Shown here: positions 54,840-62,830 of the stretch, piece by piece
Position numbering within the stretch: position 1 is the stretch's first letter
Layout of the letters: each line of letters begins with the position of its first letter
Assembly (NCBI GenBank): GCA_018608405.1
Contig: JABAZP010000036.1
Coordinates: 1-64,000, forward strand
Origin: Flavobacteriales bacterium
GTDB lineage: Bacteria; Bacteroidota; Bacteroidia; Flavobacteriales_E; Vicingaceae
Direction of reading: 5' to 3'
Length of the DNA: 64,000 nt
Position numbers and translations under genes: made by a program
Notes under the pieces: model-generated
Seen by the model: only the letters and a program-made list of their open reading frames with translations
The model's database searches: none
Told to the model about the DNA's origin: nothing

Positions 54840-54953
54840 TGAAATTGAGTTTGTTAAACAATAAGCTACGAAAGTATATAATTCTCCTGAGTTTTTAGTT
54901 TGTTTTTCTGTTAAAAGGCAGATTAAAAGGAAGTGTGGTTGAAAATGTTGCGT

Positions 54954-56812
54954 TTAAATAAAGTCTAAGCTCAATTCGTTTTTCAGGCGAAGTAAAGTAG
55001 GGTTGCTCTCAAGCATTTTTTTAAACTTCTCCTCATCTGTATACGCTTTGCGCTTTTTTTGATCTTTTTCAACTCTAAATTTCACTTCAATTCCACCATT
55101 ATTCAGACTTTTTCGCAAATAATCGTGAATTTCTGTCCGGCGATCCATTAATTCTTCAGCTTGGCTTCTGTTATCTGCAGAGAATTCCACTTGAAAGTGG
55201 TCTTTTAAAATTGGAGCCCTGGTAATCATGGCAGAGTAAACAATGGAGCTGCCTTCCACTTCACTGTCTTTTATGCGTTCTGCCAATTTTTGCCAAACTG
55301 GGGTAAATTGCGATTCGGTGTATTCTTCTCTAGAGTCTGACGTGTAAGCCTCTGCAGCAATTTCTTCTTCTGTTCTATCAATTTCTTTAGTGAGTTCATT
55401 TATAGATAAAGAGGACGTAGCTGTTTTTTGTTGGGCTAGTTTTGCAAATTTACCTTTGAAGTTGTCCTTTTTCGATTTAGAGGTCTCCTGTTCGTTCTTG
55501 GAATTTAACGGTACTTCAGTTTCTTTTACTTGAAGAGGCGCTAGCTCACTTTCTTCAAGCTTTTTCTCAGGATTAACGACCGATTCTTTTTCTGCTTCCC
55601 GGTTTGAAGTTGGGGTAGGTGCCGGTGAAGGTTTGTTTACTGCGGTAATGTTATAGGTCGCTTGAACTTCGGCAACCGATTTAATTAGCCGTTTTTTTTT
55701 TCGCCCTCAGTAATTGAAGAATTCATGATGGATGCGATTTGCATCAACGAAAGTTCTACCAACAGTCGTTTGTTCTTACTTGCTCTATATTCGGTGTCGC
55801 ACGTCCGGCAAATTTCTAGGGCTCGAATTAAAAAGCTTACCGAGCATTTTTTAGCTTGTTCGCTATACTTTGGTTTAATGCTTTTTCCAACCTCCAATAA
55901 GTTGATTGTTTGGGGATCAAGGCAGACTAATAAGTTTCTAAAGTGAGATGCAAGGCCGTTAATGAATAAATGGGCGTCAAAGCCATTGTGCATGATTTCA
56001 TTTAACAAAACGAGTATCGCAGGAATCTCTCCTTTTAATAAACTGTCTGTTGCTTTAAAATAGTAGTCGTAATCCAGAATGTTTAAATTCTGAATAGTGG
56101 CATCGTAAGTTAAATTGTTTCCTGAGAAACTAATGAGTTGATCAAAAATGGAAAGAGCATCTCTTAACGCACCATCTGCTTTTTGAGCAATTACATGAAG
56201 CGCCTCTTCTTCAGCTTTTATTCCTTCTTTTTCAGCAATGGAAGCCAAGTGCATGGCAATGTCTTCTACTTCAATTCTGCTAAAGTCAAATATTTGACAA
56301 CGAGAAAGTATTGTCGGAATTATTTTGTGCTTTTCAGTGGTAGCTAAAATGAAGATTGCATGTGCAGGGGGCTCCTCTAGTGTTTTCAAAAAAGCATTAA
56401 ATGCCTGATTGGATAACATGTGCACTTCATCAATAATGTACACTTTATGAGAACCAATTTGTGGTGCAAAACGAACTTGATCAATTAAATTTCGAATATC
56501 ATCTACCGAGTTATTGGATGCCGCATCTAATTCGTGAATGTTTAAGGACGCGCCTTCATTAAAAGAAGTGCAAGAATCGCATTCGTTGCACGCCTCGATA
56601 TTTTCTGTTCGGTTGAAGCAGTTGATGGTTTTAGCTAAAATTCTAGCGCAGGTTGTTTTGCCTACCCCACGAGAACCACAAAACAAAAAGGCTTGTGCCA
56701 GATGTTCTGTTTTTATGGCATTCTTTAAGGTGTTTGTAATCGACTTTTGCCCAACGACTGAGTCGAAGGTGACGGGACGATACTTACGGGCCGAAACAAC
56801 AAAATTTTCCAT
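54954..56812 (-). CDS. dnaX: DNA polymerase III subunits gamma/tau, with -1 frameshift
   Basis: Clamp-loader ATPase. The zero frame (56812 to 55685, 375 aa) gives a gamma-like product: Walker A GSRGVGKTT, a four-cysteine zinc module (CFNRTENIEACNECDSC), Walker B IIDEVHML, and the SRC arginine-finger motif (TILSRCQIF). It stops just after an A10 run. Reading -1 at the run opens a frame that continues without a stop to 54954, giving about 619 aa. This frame has a charged linker and a C-terminal domain (FTPVWQKLAERIK ... NELSLDFI) typical of Bacteroidetes tau. I traced every codon of this extension by hand. Tau binds the polymerase and helicase. The full-length product is entered here; the short form spans 55685-56812. 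Confidence 0.88.
55692..55701 (-). other. A10 slippery site of dnaX
   Basis: On the coding strand GAA AAA AAA AAC GGC TAA gives the zero-frame end. The heptamer A AAA AAC and the run of ten A permit a -1 slip by ribosome or RNA polymerase. GAGGG lies 3 bases before the run, and a weak CGG-TTG-CCG hairpin follows. Confidence 0.75.
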
Positions 56813-56828
56813 AGAATTTTTGGTGAAT

Positions 56829-56836
56829 CAAAGTTA
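56829..56836 (-). promoter_or_regulatory. -7 element of dnaX promoter
   Basis: Minus-strand TAACTTTG fits TAnnTTTG, 16 bases before the dnaX ATG; a TTC (one off TTG) is found 21 bases upstream. Confidence 0.5.
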
Positions 56837-56918
56837 CAGTATAAGTTTGTATCTACTGAATCGAAAAGACAGAATTTAAACCATTGTTGAAAAAAAACAA
56901 TCATTTTGAAATATTTCG

Positions 56919-56926
56919 TATTTTTG
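56919..56926 (+). promoter_or_regulatory. -7 element of the rpsF operon promoter
   Basis: TATTTTTG matches the consensus exactly, about 42 bases before the rpsF ATG. No TTG is present at the expected spacing. Confidence 0.5.
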
Positions 56927-56968
56927 CCGACCCAATTTTGGGGAGAATAACATATAAACAAGTATACA

Positions 56969-57322
56969 ATGAGTAATCATTATGAGACTGTTTTCATTTT
57001 AACACCCGTTTTGTCTGCAGATCAGGCAAAGGAAACAGTTGCAACCTACAAGAAAATGCTTCAAGATGCCGGAGCAAAAATCCACAATGACGAGCATTGG
57101 GGGATGAAAAAATTGGCATATCCAATTCAGAAAAAGTCAACTGGTTTTTACCAACTTTTTCAATACGAAGTAGAAGGCGACTTCATTGCAAAAATGGAAC
57201 TAGCTTTCAAGCGTGATGAAAAAATCATGCGATTCTTAACTGTAAAGCTTGATAAGCATGCAGTAGAATATGCTAAAGTGCGTATTGAAAAAGTAAAATC
57301 TTTCGCTAAAGCTGCGAAATAA
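56969..57322 (+). CDS. rpsF: 30S ribosomal protein S6
   Basis: 117 residues with the S6 ferredoxin-like fold: NHYETVFILTPVLS at the start, the conserved WGMKKLAYPIQKKSTGFYQLFQYE and the RDEKIMRFLTVKLDKHA block. It pairs with S18 in the central domain of the 30S subunit. It is the first gene of rpsF-rpsR-rplI; single-strand binding protein, often placed between S6 and S18 elsewhere, is absent as is usual in Bacteroidetes. Confidence 0.96.
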   Translation: MSNHYETVFILTPVLSADQAKETVATYKKMLQDAGAKIHNDEHWGMKKLAYPIQKKSTGFYQLFQYEVEGDFIAKMELAFKRDEKIMRFLTVKLDKHAVEYAKVRIEKVKSFAKAAK

Positions 57323-57343
57323 AAACCTTAAAATTTAAAAGAT

Positions 57344-57613
57344 ATGGCTGAAAATTCATCAGAAATTAGATACCTCAATCCACCGGCGATTGACGTTAAA
57401 AAAGAGAAGTACTGTAGATTCAAGAAAAATAGAATCAAGTACATCGATTATAAAAACCCAGACTATTTATTACAATTTGTAAACGAGCAAGGGAAATTAT
57501 TACCAAGAAGAATCACAGGTACTTCTTTGAAATATCAAAGAAAAGTGGCTCAAGCTGTAAAAAGATGTCGTCATTTAGGAATGATGCCTTACGTAGCTGA
57601 TTTGTTAAAATAA
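57344..57613 (+). CDS. rpsR: 30S ribosomal protein S18
   Basis: 89 residues with the S18 core: YCRFKKNRIKYIDYKNPDYLLQFV (quoted in part), then the basic LLPRRITGTSLKYQRKVAQAVKRCRHLGMMPYV that contacts 16S rRNA. It begins 21 bases after rpsF. The zinc cysteine pair of some S18 forms is reduced to one N-terminal cysteine here. Confidence 0.96.
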   Translation: MAENSSEIRYLNPPAIDVKKEKYCRFKKNRIKYIDYKNPDYLLQFVNEQGKLLPRRITGTSLKYQRKVAQAVKRCRHLGMMPYVADLLK

Positions 57614-57628
57614 ATAGGAGGATAGAAA

Positions 57629-58078
57629 ATGGATATTATACTTAAAGAAGACATCGAAAACCTTGGATTTAGAGATGAATTAGTAACTGTAAAACCTGGT
57701 TTTGCAAGAAACTTTTTAATTCCTCAAGGGAAGGCTGTGGCTGCAACTTCATCAAACAAAAAGGTTTGGGAAGAAAATTTGCGTCAGAGAAGCCACAAAG
57801 AAGAAAAAATTAGAGAAGAAGCTTCAAAAACTGCGACAGCGCTAGAGTCTGTAAAGATTCAAGTTGGCGCAAAAGTTGGAGAGGCTGGAAAGAAGATTTT
57901 TGGTTCTGTAAACAACATGCAAATTGCTGATTCAATTACAGCAATGGGACACAATGTTGACAAGAAGAACATAAAGATTTTAGGTTCTCAAATTAAGGAA
58001 ATTGGTACATACCAAGCCGAAATTAGATTACACAAAGACGTATCGGTAACGATAGATTTTGAAGTAATCGCAGAGTAG
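57629..58078 (+). CDS. rplI: 50S ribosomal protein L9
   Basis: 149 residues. The N-terminal RNA-binding domain (MDIILKEDIENLGFRDELV, VKPGFARNFLIPQGKAVAA) is joined by the long helix (about 40-75) to the C-terminal domain (GKKIFGSVNNMQIADSI ... IGTYQAEIRLHKDVSVTI). It is the last gene of the ribosomal operon and is followed by a terminator. Confidence 0.96.
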   Translation: MDIILKEDIENLGFRDELVTVKPGFARNFLIPQGKAVAATSSNKKVWEENLRQRSHKEEKIREEASKTATALESVKIQVGAKVGEAGKKIFGSVNNMQIADSITAMGHNVDKKNIKILGSQIKEIGTYQAEIRLHKDVSVTIDFEVIAE

Positions 58079-58100
58079 ATTAGTAGATTGATTGATAGAG

Positions 58101-58141
58101 AAAGCCTGAAATTCGCAGTAATGTGGATTTCGGGCTTTTTT
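58101..58141 (+). terminator. terminator of the rpsF-rpsR-rplI operon
   Basis: AAGCC-GAAAT pairs with ATTTC-GGCTT (one internal mismatch), followed by a T-run. Confidence 0.8.
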
Positions 58142-58200
58142 GTGTTTACTATTTAATAGTGGTTGGAAGTAATTGTGCACGGAAGTTTGGAGCAACTGTA

Positions 58201-58497
58201 TCAGAAAAATGTTGATTTAATAAGCCATGCAATTCCAAAAAAAAGAATGAATGCTGAAATGACCGAAGCAATAATGGCTTTATAAAATTGTTTTCTCTCT
58301 GAAATCTTTTGGGCTCTCAATTTTTCTTTTATAGCTTTTATCTGATGCGGCCAAGCTTCTCTAATTTCAATCCCTTCTTTTTTTGCTGCTTCTGTTAGTT
58401 CAACTTTGCGCTTGAAATAACTACCTCTTCTCTTTAAACTTTTTGCATTGAGCTCGTCTCTTATGAGTTGTTCGCGACCGTGTGTAGAAAAGCCCAT
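58201..58497 (-). CDS. small C-terminally anchored membrane protein
   Basis: 98 residues. A basic and charged cytoplasmic part rich in K, R and E (about 1-70, probably helical) is followed by a single C-terminal membrane helix (IIASVISAFILFFGIAWLI, about 73-92). Family not recognised. The gene is on the same strand as the upstream ABC permease, about 155 bases after it, with the 4 x 14-bp repeat in the gap. An intact ATG start and a sensible topology support it as real. Confidence 0.65.
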   Translation of the reverse strand: MGFSTHGREQLIRDELNAKSLKRRGSYFKRKVELTEAAKKEGIEIREAWPHQIKAIKEKLRAQKISERKQFYKAIIASVISAFILFFGIAWLIKSTFF

Positions 58498-58594
58498 AGA
58501 TTTAAATAATAGTTCTTTGATGCTTGCAGATAGCAGGCTGCTGTGCGTTTTTTGGAAATGAATTGATTTGAAATCTCATTAAATTATTAAGTAT

Positions 58595-58650
58595 CAATTG
58601 TCAACCGTAAATTGTCCACTGTCAATTGTCAACTGTCCATTGTCAACTGA
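58595..58650. repeat. tandem repeat, four 14-bp units
   Basis: Units CAATTGTCAACCGT, AAATTGTCCACTGT, CAATTGTCAACTGT and CCATTGTCAACTGA stand head to tail, directly 3' of the ABC permease stop. There are no spacers, so it is not a CRISPR. Confidence 0.9.
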
Positions 58651-58652
58651 AT

Positions 58653-59894
58653 CTACTCGTAACGCAACGACTCAATAGGATCTAGTTTTGAGGCTTTGTA
58701 AGCAGGATAGATGCCCGAAAGTAAACCTACAATAAGACAGAGAAATACACCTAAAATCATCCATGCCCAAGGAACGATAAAAGCACCTCCCACAAAACTG
58801 CCGACAATGTTTCCGAATATAATTCCTAAAATGATTCCGAAGAAACCTCCTAGTTGGCAAATAACTATTGCTTCAATTAAGAATTGGTAGCGAATAGTTG
58901 CAGCACTAGCGCCAATTGCTTTTCGTATTCCGATTTCTCGTGTGCGTTCGGTCACTGAAACGAGCATCATGTTCATCAATCCAATAGCAGAACCTAATAA
59001 GGTAATGATGGCAATAGCGATTGCCGCTATTCTAACAAAAGCCATGTTTTCTAAAAACAAGTTTGCAAAACTATCACTCTTTGAAATTTCAAAACTAGCT
59101 TCTTGTTTCACATTATCCCCTCTAATGATTCGGAAGGTACCCCATGCTTCGCCAATGGCAGGGTCTACTTCATTTTGAGTATTAGCCTTAACGCTAATGG
59201 TAAAGGTTGGGTTTGATTGCGAAAAGTATTGACGTGCGTTAATAATAGGTATGAAAGCATTTTTATCACCGCTAAAGCCCATGGAGCTTCCTTTCGATTT
59301 CAGTGTGCCAATGATTCGATACCTGCCAGGGCCAATTGAGATGAGTTTATCGATTGGGTTTTCATTGTTGAGGAACAGCTTCTTCTCGATTTCATTTCCA
59401 ATAATTACCACGTGTGAACCATAGCGAATTTCTGACTCCGAGAAATTTCGACCTCGTTCCATTTCATAACCCGAGGTTTCAAAATAATTGTCATCCGTCC
59501 CAAAAACAAAAATGTTCGGATTTGTTTTTTCTGATTGATACTTAAGTGTTGCCAGGGAAGAAGCTCTTGTAGAAACGGAAACAACGGCAGGAAATTCGTA
59601 ACGTTCCTTAAAATCTATAGCTTCTTGGTAGCTGATTCGTGAGAAATACTTTCTTTTTCGGCCGCCTTTTGAAAAGTTACCACTGTACCCATAATTTTTA
59701 ATTGAAAAACTATTGGAGCCCATGCTGCTAAAATTGCTGGAGATAGAGCCGCTAATGGCATCAATTGATGTGAGTATGCCAACTAAGGCAACTATACCGA
59801 TGGCAATAATCATAACGGTTAAAATGGTACGGAGTAACTGGCCTCTCACCGATTTTAACGCCTCTCGGATATTTTCCTTTATTAATTTTAACAC
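58653..59894 (-). CDS. MacB/FtsX-type ABC transporter permease
   Basis: 413 residues with four membrane helices: one N-terminal (about 22-45, TILTVMIIAIGIVALVGIL) and three C-terminal (about 280-300, 330-355 and 370-395). A large periplasmic MacB_PCD domain lies between (about 50-270, with FGTDDNYFETSGYEMERGRNF). VTERTREIGIRKAIGA is the cytoplasmic coupling loop that contacts the ATPase. Proteins of this type do not channel substrates across the membrane but move periplasmic partners. No ATPase gene is adjacent. The start is GTG at 59894; no ATG is available upstream in frame. Confidence 0.88.
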   Translation of the reverse strand: MLKLIKENIREALKSVRGQLLRTILTVMIIAIGIVALVGILTSIDAISGSISSNFSSMGSNSFSIKNYGYSGNFSKGGRKRKYFSRISYQEAIDFKERYEFPAVVSVSTRASSLATLKYQSEKTNPNIFVFGTDDNYFETSGYEMERGRNFSESEIRYGSHVVIIGNEIEKKLFLNNENPIDKLISIGPGRYRIIGTLKSKGSSMGFSGDKNAFIPIINARQYFSQSNPTFTISVKANTQNEVDPAIGEAWGTFRIIRGDNVKQEASFEISKSDSFANLFLENMAFVRIAAIAIAIITLLGSAIGLMNMMLVSVTERTREIGIRKAIGASAATIRYQFLIEAIVICQLGGFFGIILGIIFGNIVGSFVGGAFIVPWAWMILGVFLCLIVGLLSGIYPAYKASKLDPIESLRYE

Positions 59895-59947
59895 AATGCA
59901 ATGGTAATCAAAGTCGGTTAAATTTTATAAGGAATAGTGATGAATGG

Positions 59948-59978
59948 TTGAAAAAAATGGCTTAAATGCTTAATTTCG
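59948..59978 (+). promoter_or_regulatory. promoter of aconitase gene
   Basis: TTG at 59948-59950, 20-bp spacer and TAATTTCG at 59971-59978 (one mismatch to TAnnTTTG). The element overlaps an upstream in-frame ATG at 59966, so translation is taken to start at 60014. Confidence 0.6.
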
Positions 59979-60013
59979 CTAACCTCAAAAAATTGCAACC
60001 AAAACATAAAATT

Positions 60014-62284
60014 ATGGCTTTCGACATTGATATGATAAAAGCGGTTTATGCTAGAATGGATGAACGAGTGAATGCAGCTCGGAAAGTTCTAAATAAACCA
60101 ATGACTTTAAGTGAAAAGATTTTGTACTCTCATTTAGATGCGGGGTTGCCGACGGAAGAGTTTGAAAGAAGTAAATCATATGTTGATTTTAAGCCGGACA
60201 GAGTGGCCATGCAAGATGCCACAGCTCAAATGGCCTTATTGCAGTTCATGCAAGCGGGTAAAAAGAAAGTAGCTGTGCCTTCAACGGCTCACGCAGATCA
60301 CTTGATTTTAGCAAAATTGGGAGCAGACAAGGATTTGCAAGATTCAATTAATAAAAACAACGAAGTATTTAACTTCTTGAGTTCTGTATGTGACAAATAC
60401 GGAATTGGTTTTTGGAAACCAGGTTCAGGAATTATTCACCAAGTAGTATTAGAAAATTATGCTTTCCCTGGTGGAATGATGATCGGAACAGACTCGCACA
60501 CGGTAAATGCCGGTGGTTTGGGAATGGTTGCCGTTGGTGTAGGTGGAGCTGATGCAGTTGATGTTATGGCAGACATGCCATGGGAGTTGAAGTTTCCAAA
60601 GTTGATTGGTGTTAAGTTGACAGGTAAATTAAATGGATGGACTTCTGCAAAAGATATTATTTTAAAAGTTGCCGGAATTTTGACCGTAAAAGGTGGAACC
60701 GGAGCTATTGTTGAATACTTTGGAGAAGGAGCAAAAAACCTTTCTTGTACAGGAAAAGGCACCATTTGTAACATGGGAGCTGAAATAGGAGCAACAACTT
60801 CAACTTTTGGATACGATGATTCGATGAGAAGATACCTTAACGCAACGGGCAGAGCAGATGTTGTTGCTGCAGCTGACGAGGTTGCAGATCACTTAACAGG
60901 AGATGCTGAGGTCTACGCAAACCCAGAACAGTATTTTGATCAAGTAATTGAAATTAATTTAGATGAATTAACGCCACACTTGAACGGACCTTTCACGCCT
61001 GATTTAGCTACTCCGGTTTCTGAGATGAAAGAAAAAGCTGCAGCAAATGATTGGCCAACGGAAATTGAGTGGGCATTGATTGGATCTTGCACCAACTCTT
61101 CTTACGAGGATTTAACGAGAGCTGCTTCTATTGTTGAAGATGCATTCAATAAGGGTGTTGTTCCTGTCTCTAAATTGGGAATTAATCCGGGTTCTGAGCA
61201 AGTTCGATTTACCGCCGAGAGAGATGGGCTGATGGATACGTTTAAAAAGTTTGAATCTGTAAGTATTTTCACAAATGCTTGTGGTCCATGTATTGGTCAG
61301 TGGGATAGAGAAGGAGCAGAAAAGAAAGAAAAGAATTCAATCGTGCATTCTTTTAACAGAAACTTTGCGAAGAGAGCAGATGGAAATCCAAACACACACG
61401 CTTTTGTAACGTCTCCAGAAATGGTAGCGGCAGTTGCAATTAGTGGAAAGTTAGATTTTAATCCAATTACCGATACATTAACCAACTCTAAGGGAGAACA
61501 AGTAAAACTAGCTGAACCTACAGGTATGGAATTGCCTGCAAAAGGATTTGATGTTGAAGATAATGGATTTCAAGCTCCAGCAGAAGATGGAAGTGGGATT
61601 AAAATTGATGTAGCTCCAGATTCAAAGAGACTGCAGTTGTTGACTCCTTTTTCTGAGTGGGACGGCAAAAACATTGAAGGCGCTAAGCTTTTAATTAAGG
61701 CTTTTGGAAAGTGCACCACAGATCACATTTCAATGGCAGGTCCATGGTTGAGGTATAGAGGTCATCTAGATAATATTTCAGAGAACTGTTTGATTGGTGC
61801 AGTAAATGCATTCGGAAAAGCCACTAACGAGGTTGTGAATCAATTGACAGGAGAGAAAGAGCCGGTTCCTACTACAGCAAGAGCGTATAAAGCAGCCGGA
61901 GTTCCTTCAGTTGTTGTGGGTGATCATAACTATGGAGAAGGATCTTCTCGTGAGCACGCAGCTATGGAGCCAAGACATTTAGGTGTTGTTGCGGTTATTG
62001 TGAAGTCTTTTGCAAGAATTCACGAAACAAACTTGAAAAAACAAGGCATGTTAGGGTTAACTTTTGACAATGAGTCGGACTACGACAAGGTTTTAGAGGA
62101 TGATACGTTCAATTTTATTGATTTAGAAGATTTTGCTCCAGACAAGCAGTTGACTCTAGAGTTGGTGCATGCAGATGGATCAAAAGATCAAGTAAAATTA
62201 AACCATACCTACAACGCACAGCAAATTGGATGGTATAGAGCTGGTTCTGCTTTGAACATGATTCGCAAGTCAATCGTTGCTTAA
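60014..62284 (+). CDS. acnA: aconitate hydratase
   Basis: TCA-cycle enzyme isomerising citrate and isocitrate with a [4Fe-4S] cluster; 756 residues from ATG 60014, close to mitochondrial-type aconitase. Seen are [52 protein letters not shown] and [10 protein letters not shown] (cluster cysteines), and the C-terminal swivel domain with [27 protein letters not shown] and [22 protein letters not shown] (quoted in parts). It is followed by the YqeY-like gene after 16 bases. The symbol is functional; it is not the AcnB form. Confidence 0.95.
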   Translation: MAFDIDMIKAVYARMDERVNAARKVLNKPMTLSEKILYSHLDAGLPTEEFERSKSYVDFKPDRVAMQDATAQMALLQFMQAGKKKVAVPSTAHADHLILAKLGADKDLQDSINKNNEVFNFLSSVCDKYGIGFWKPGSGIIHQVVLENYAFPGGMMIGTDSHTVNAGGLGMVAVGVGGADAVDVMADMPWELKFPKLIGVKLTGKLNGWTSAKDIILKVAGILTVKGGTGAIVEYFGEGAKNLSCTGKGTICNMGAEIGATTSTFGYDDSMRRYLNATGRADVVAAADEVADHLTGDAEVYANPEQYFDQVIEINLDELTPHLNGPFTPDLATPVSEMKEKAAANDWPTEIEWALIGSCTNSSYEDLTRAASIVEDAFNKGVVPVSKLGINPGSEQVRFTAERDGLMDTFKKFESVSIFTNACGPCIGQWDREGAEKKEKNSIVHSFNRNFAKRADGNPNTHAFVTSPEMVAAVAISGKLDFNPITDTLTNSKGEQVKLAEPTGMELPAKGFDVEDNGFQAPAEDGSGIKIDVAPDSKRLQLLTPFSEWDGKNIEGAKLLIKAFGKCTTDHISMAGPWLRYRGHLDNISENCLIGAVNAFGKATNEVVNQLTGEKEPVPTTARAYKAAGVPSVVVGDHNYGEGSSREHAAMEPRHLGVVAVIVKSFARIHETNLKKQGMLGLTFDNESDYDKVLEDDTFNFIDLEDFAPDKQLTLELVHADGSKDQVKLNHTYNAQQIGWYRAGSALNMIRKSIVA

Positions 62285-62300
62285 GTTAAATAACATAAAC

Positions 62301-62750
62301 ATGACATTAACAGAAAAAATCAACAGTGACCTTAAAGAGGCGATGAAAGCCAAAGACAAGGTTAAGCTAGAGTCATTACGAGCGATAAAATCAGCATTGC
62401 TAGTTGCTGCAACCGAAAAAGGAGCCTCTGAGTCATCGGAAGAGTCGGAGTTAAAAATGTTGCAGAAGTTGGTTAAGCAACGCAAAGATGCCGCAACTAT
62501 CTTTACAGAGCAAGGAAGAGATGATTTGGCTCAGCCAGAATTAGATCAAGTTGCCATCATCGAGGCTTATTTGCCAGAGCAAATGAGTGAAGATGAGGTG
62601 AAGGCAATTGTTGATGCAGTGGTTGCTGAATCAGGTGCAACTTCCATTGCTGATATGGGAAAAGTGATGGGGATGGCAAACCAAAAATTGGCTGGAAAAG
62701 CAGATGGTAAGTTGATTGCAGGTTTTGTAAAAGCTGCTTTGGCAGGTTAG
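62301..62750 (+). CDS. GatB/YqeY domain protein
   Basis: 149 residues beginning MTLTEKINSDLKEAMKAKD. The protein has the YqeY fold: an N-terminal helical bundle with LESLRAIKSALLVA and KLVKQRKDAATIF, then a small C-terminal domain with IADMGKVMGMANQKLAGKADGKLIAGFVKAAL, related to the tRNA-binding tail of GatB. The in-frame ATG at 62277 lies inside the aconitase gene and is rejected. The function outside GatB is unclear; it is probably co-transcribed with aconitase. Confidence 0.9.
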   Translation: MTLTEKINSDLKEAMKAKDKVKLESLRAIKSALLVAATEKGASESSEESELKMLQKLVKQRKDAATIFTEQGRDDLAQPELDQVAIIEAYLPEQMSEDEVKAIVDAVVAESGATSIADMGKVMGMANQKLAGKADGKLIAGFVKAALAG

Positions 62751-62778
62751 AAACTCTGCTGTCACAATAGGTTAATTT

Positions 62779-62830
62779 AAAACGCCTAATTTTAGTTCCT
62801 TATAACTAGAATTAGGCGTTTTGATTTTTT
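62779..62830 (+). terminator. strong terminator overlapping the comEC start
   Basis: AAAACGCCTAATT pairs with AATTAGGCGTTTT, and an inner TAGTT/AACTA pairing extends the hairpin to about 18 base pairs. A T-run lies two bases later. It ends the aconitase unit but also covers the apparent comEC start. Confidence 0.85.

Noticed and set aside
55685-56812. Reading dnaX as a truncated pseudogene
   Set aside because: The stop lies immediately after an A10 slippery run, and the -1 frame stays open for about 245 codons to a recognisable C-terminal domain. Frameshifting or a homopolymer error explains it better.
58595-58650. CRISPR array
   Set aside because: The 14-bp units are contiguous with no spacers, and there are no cas genes.
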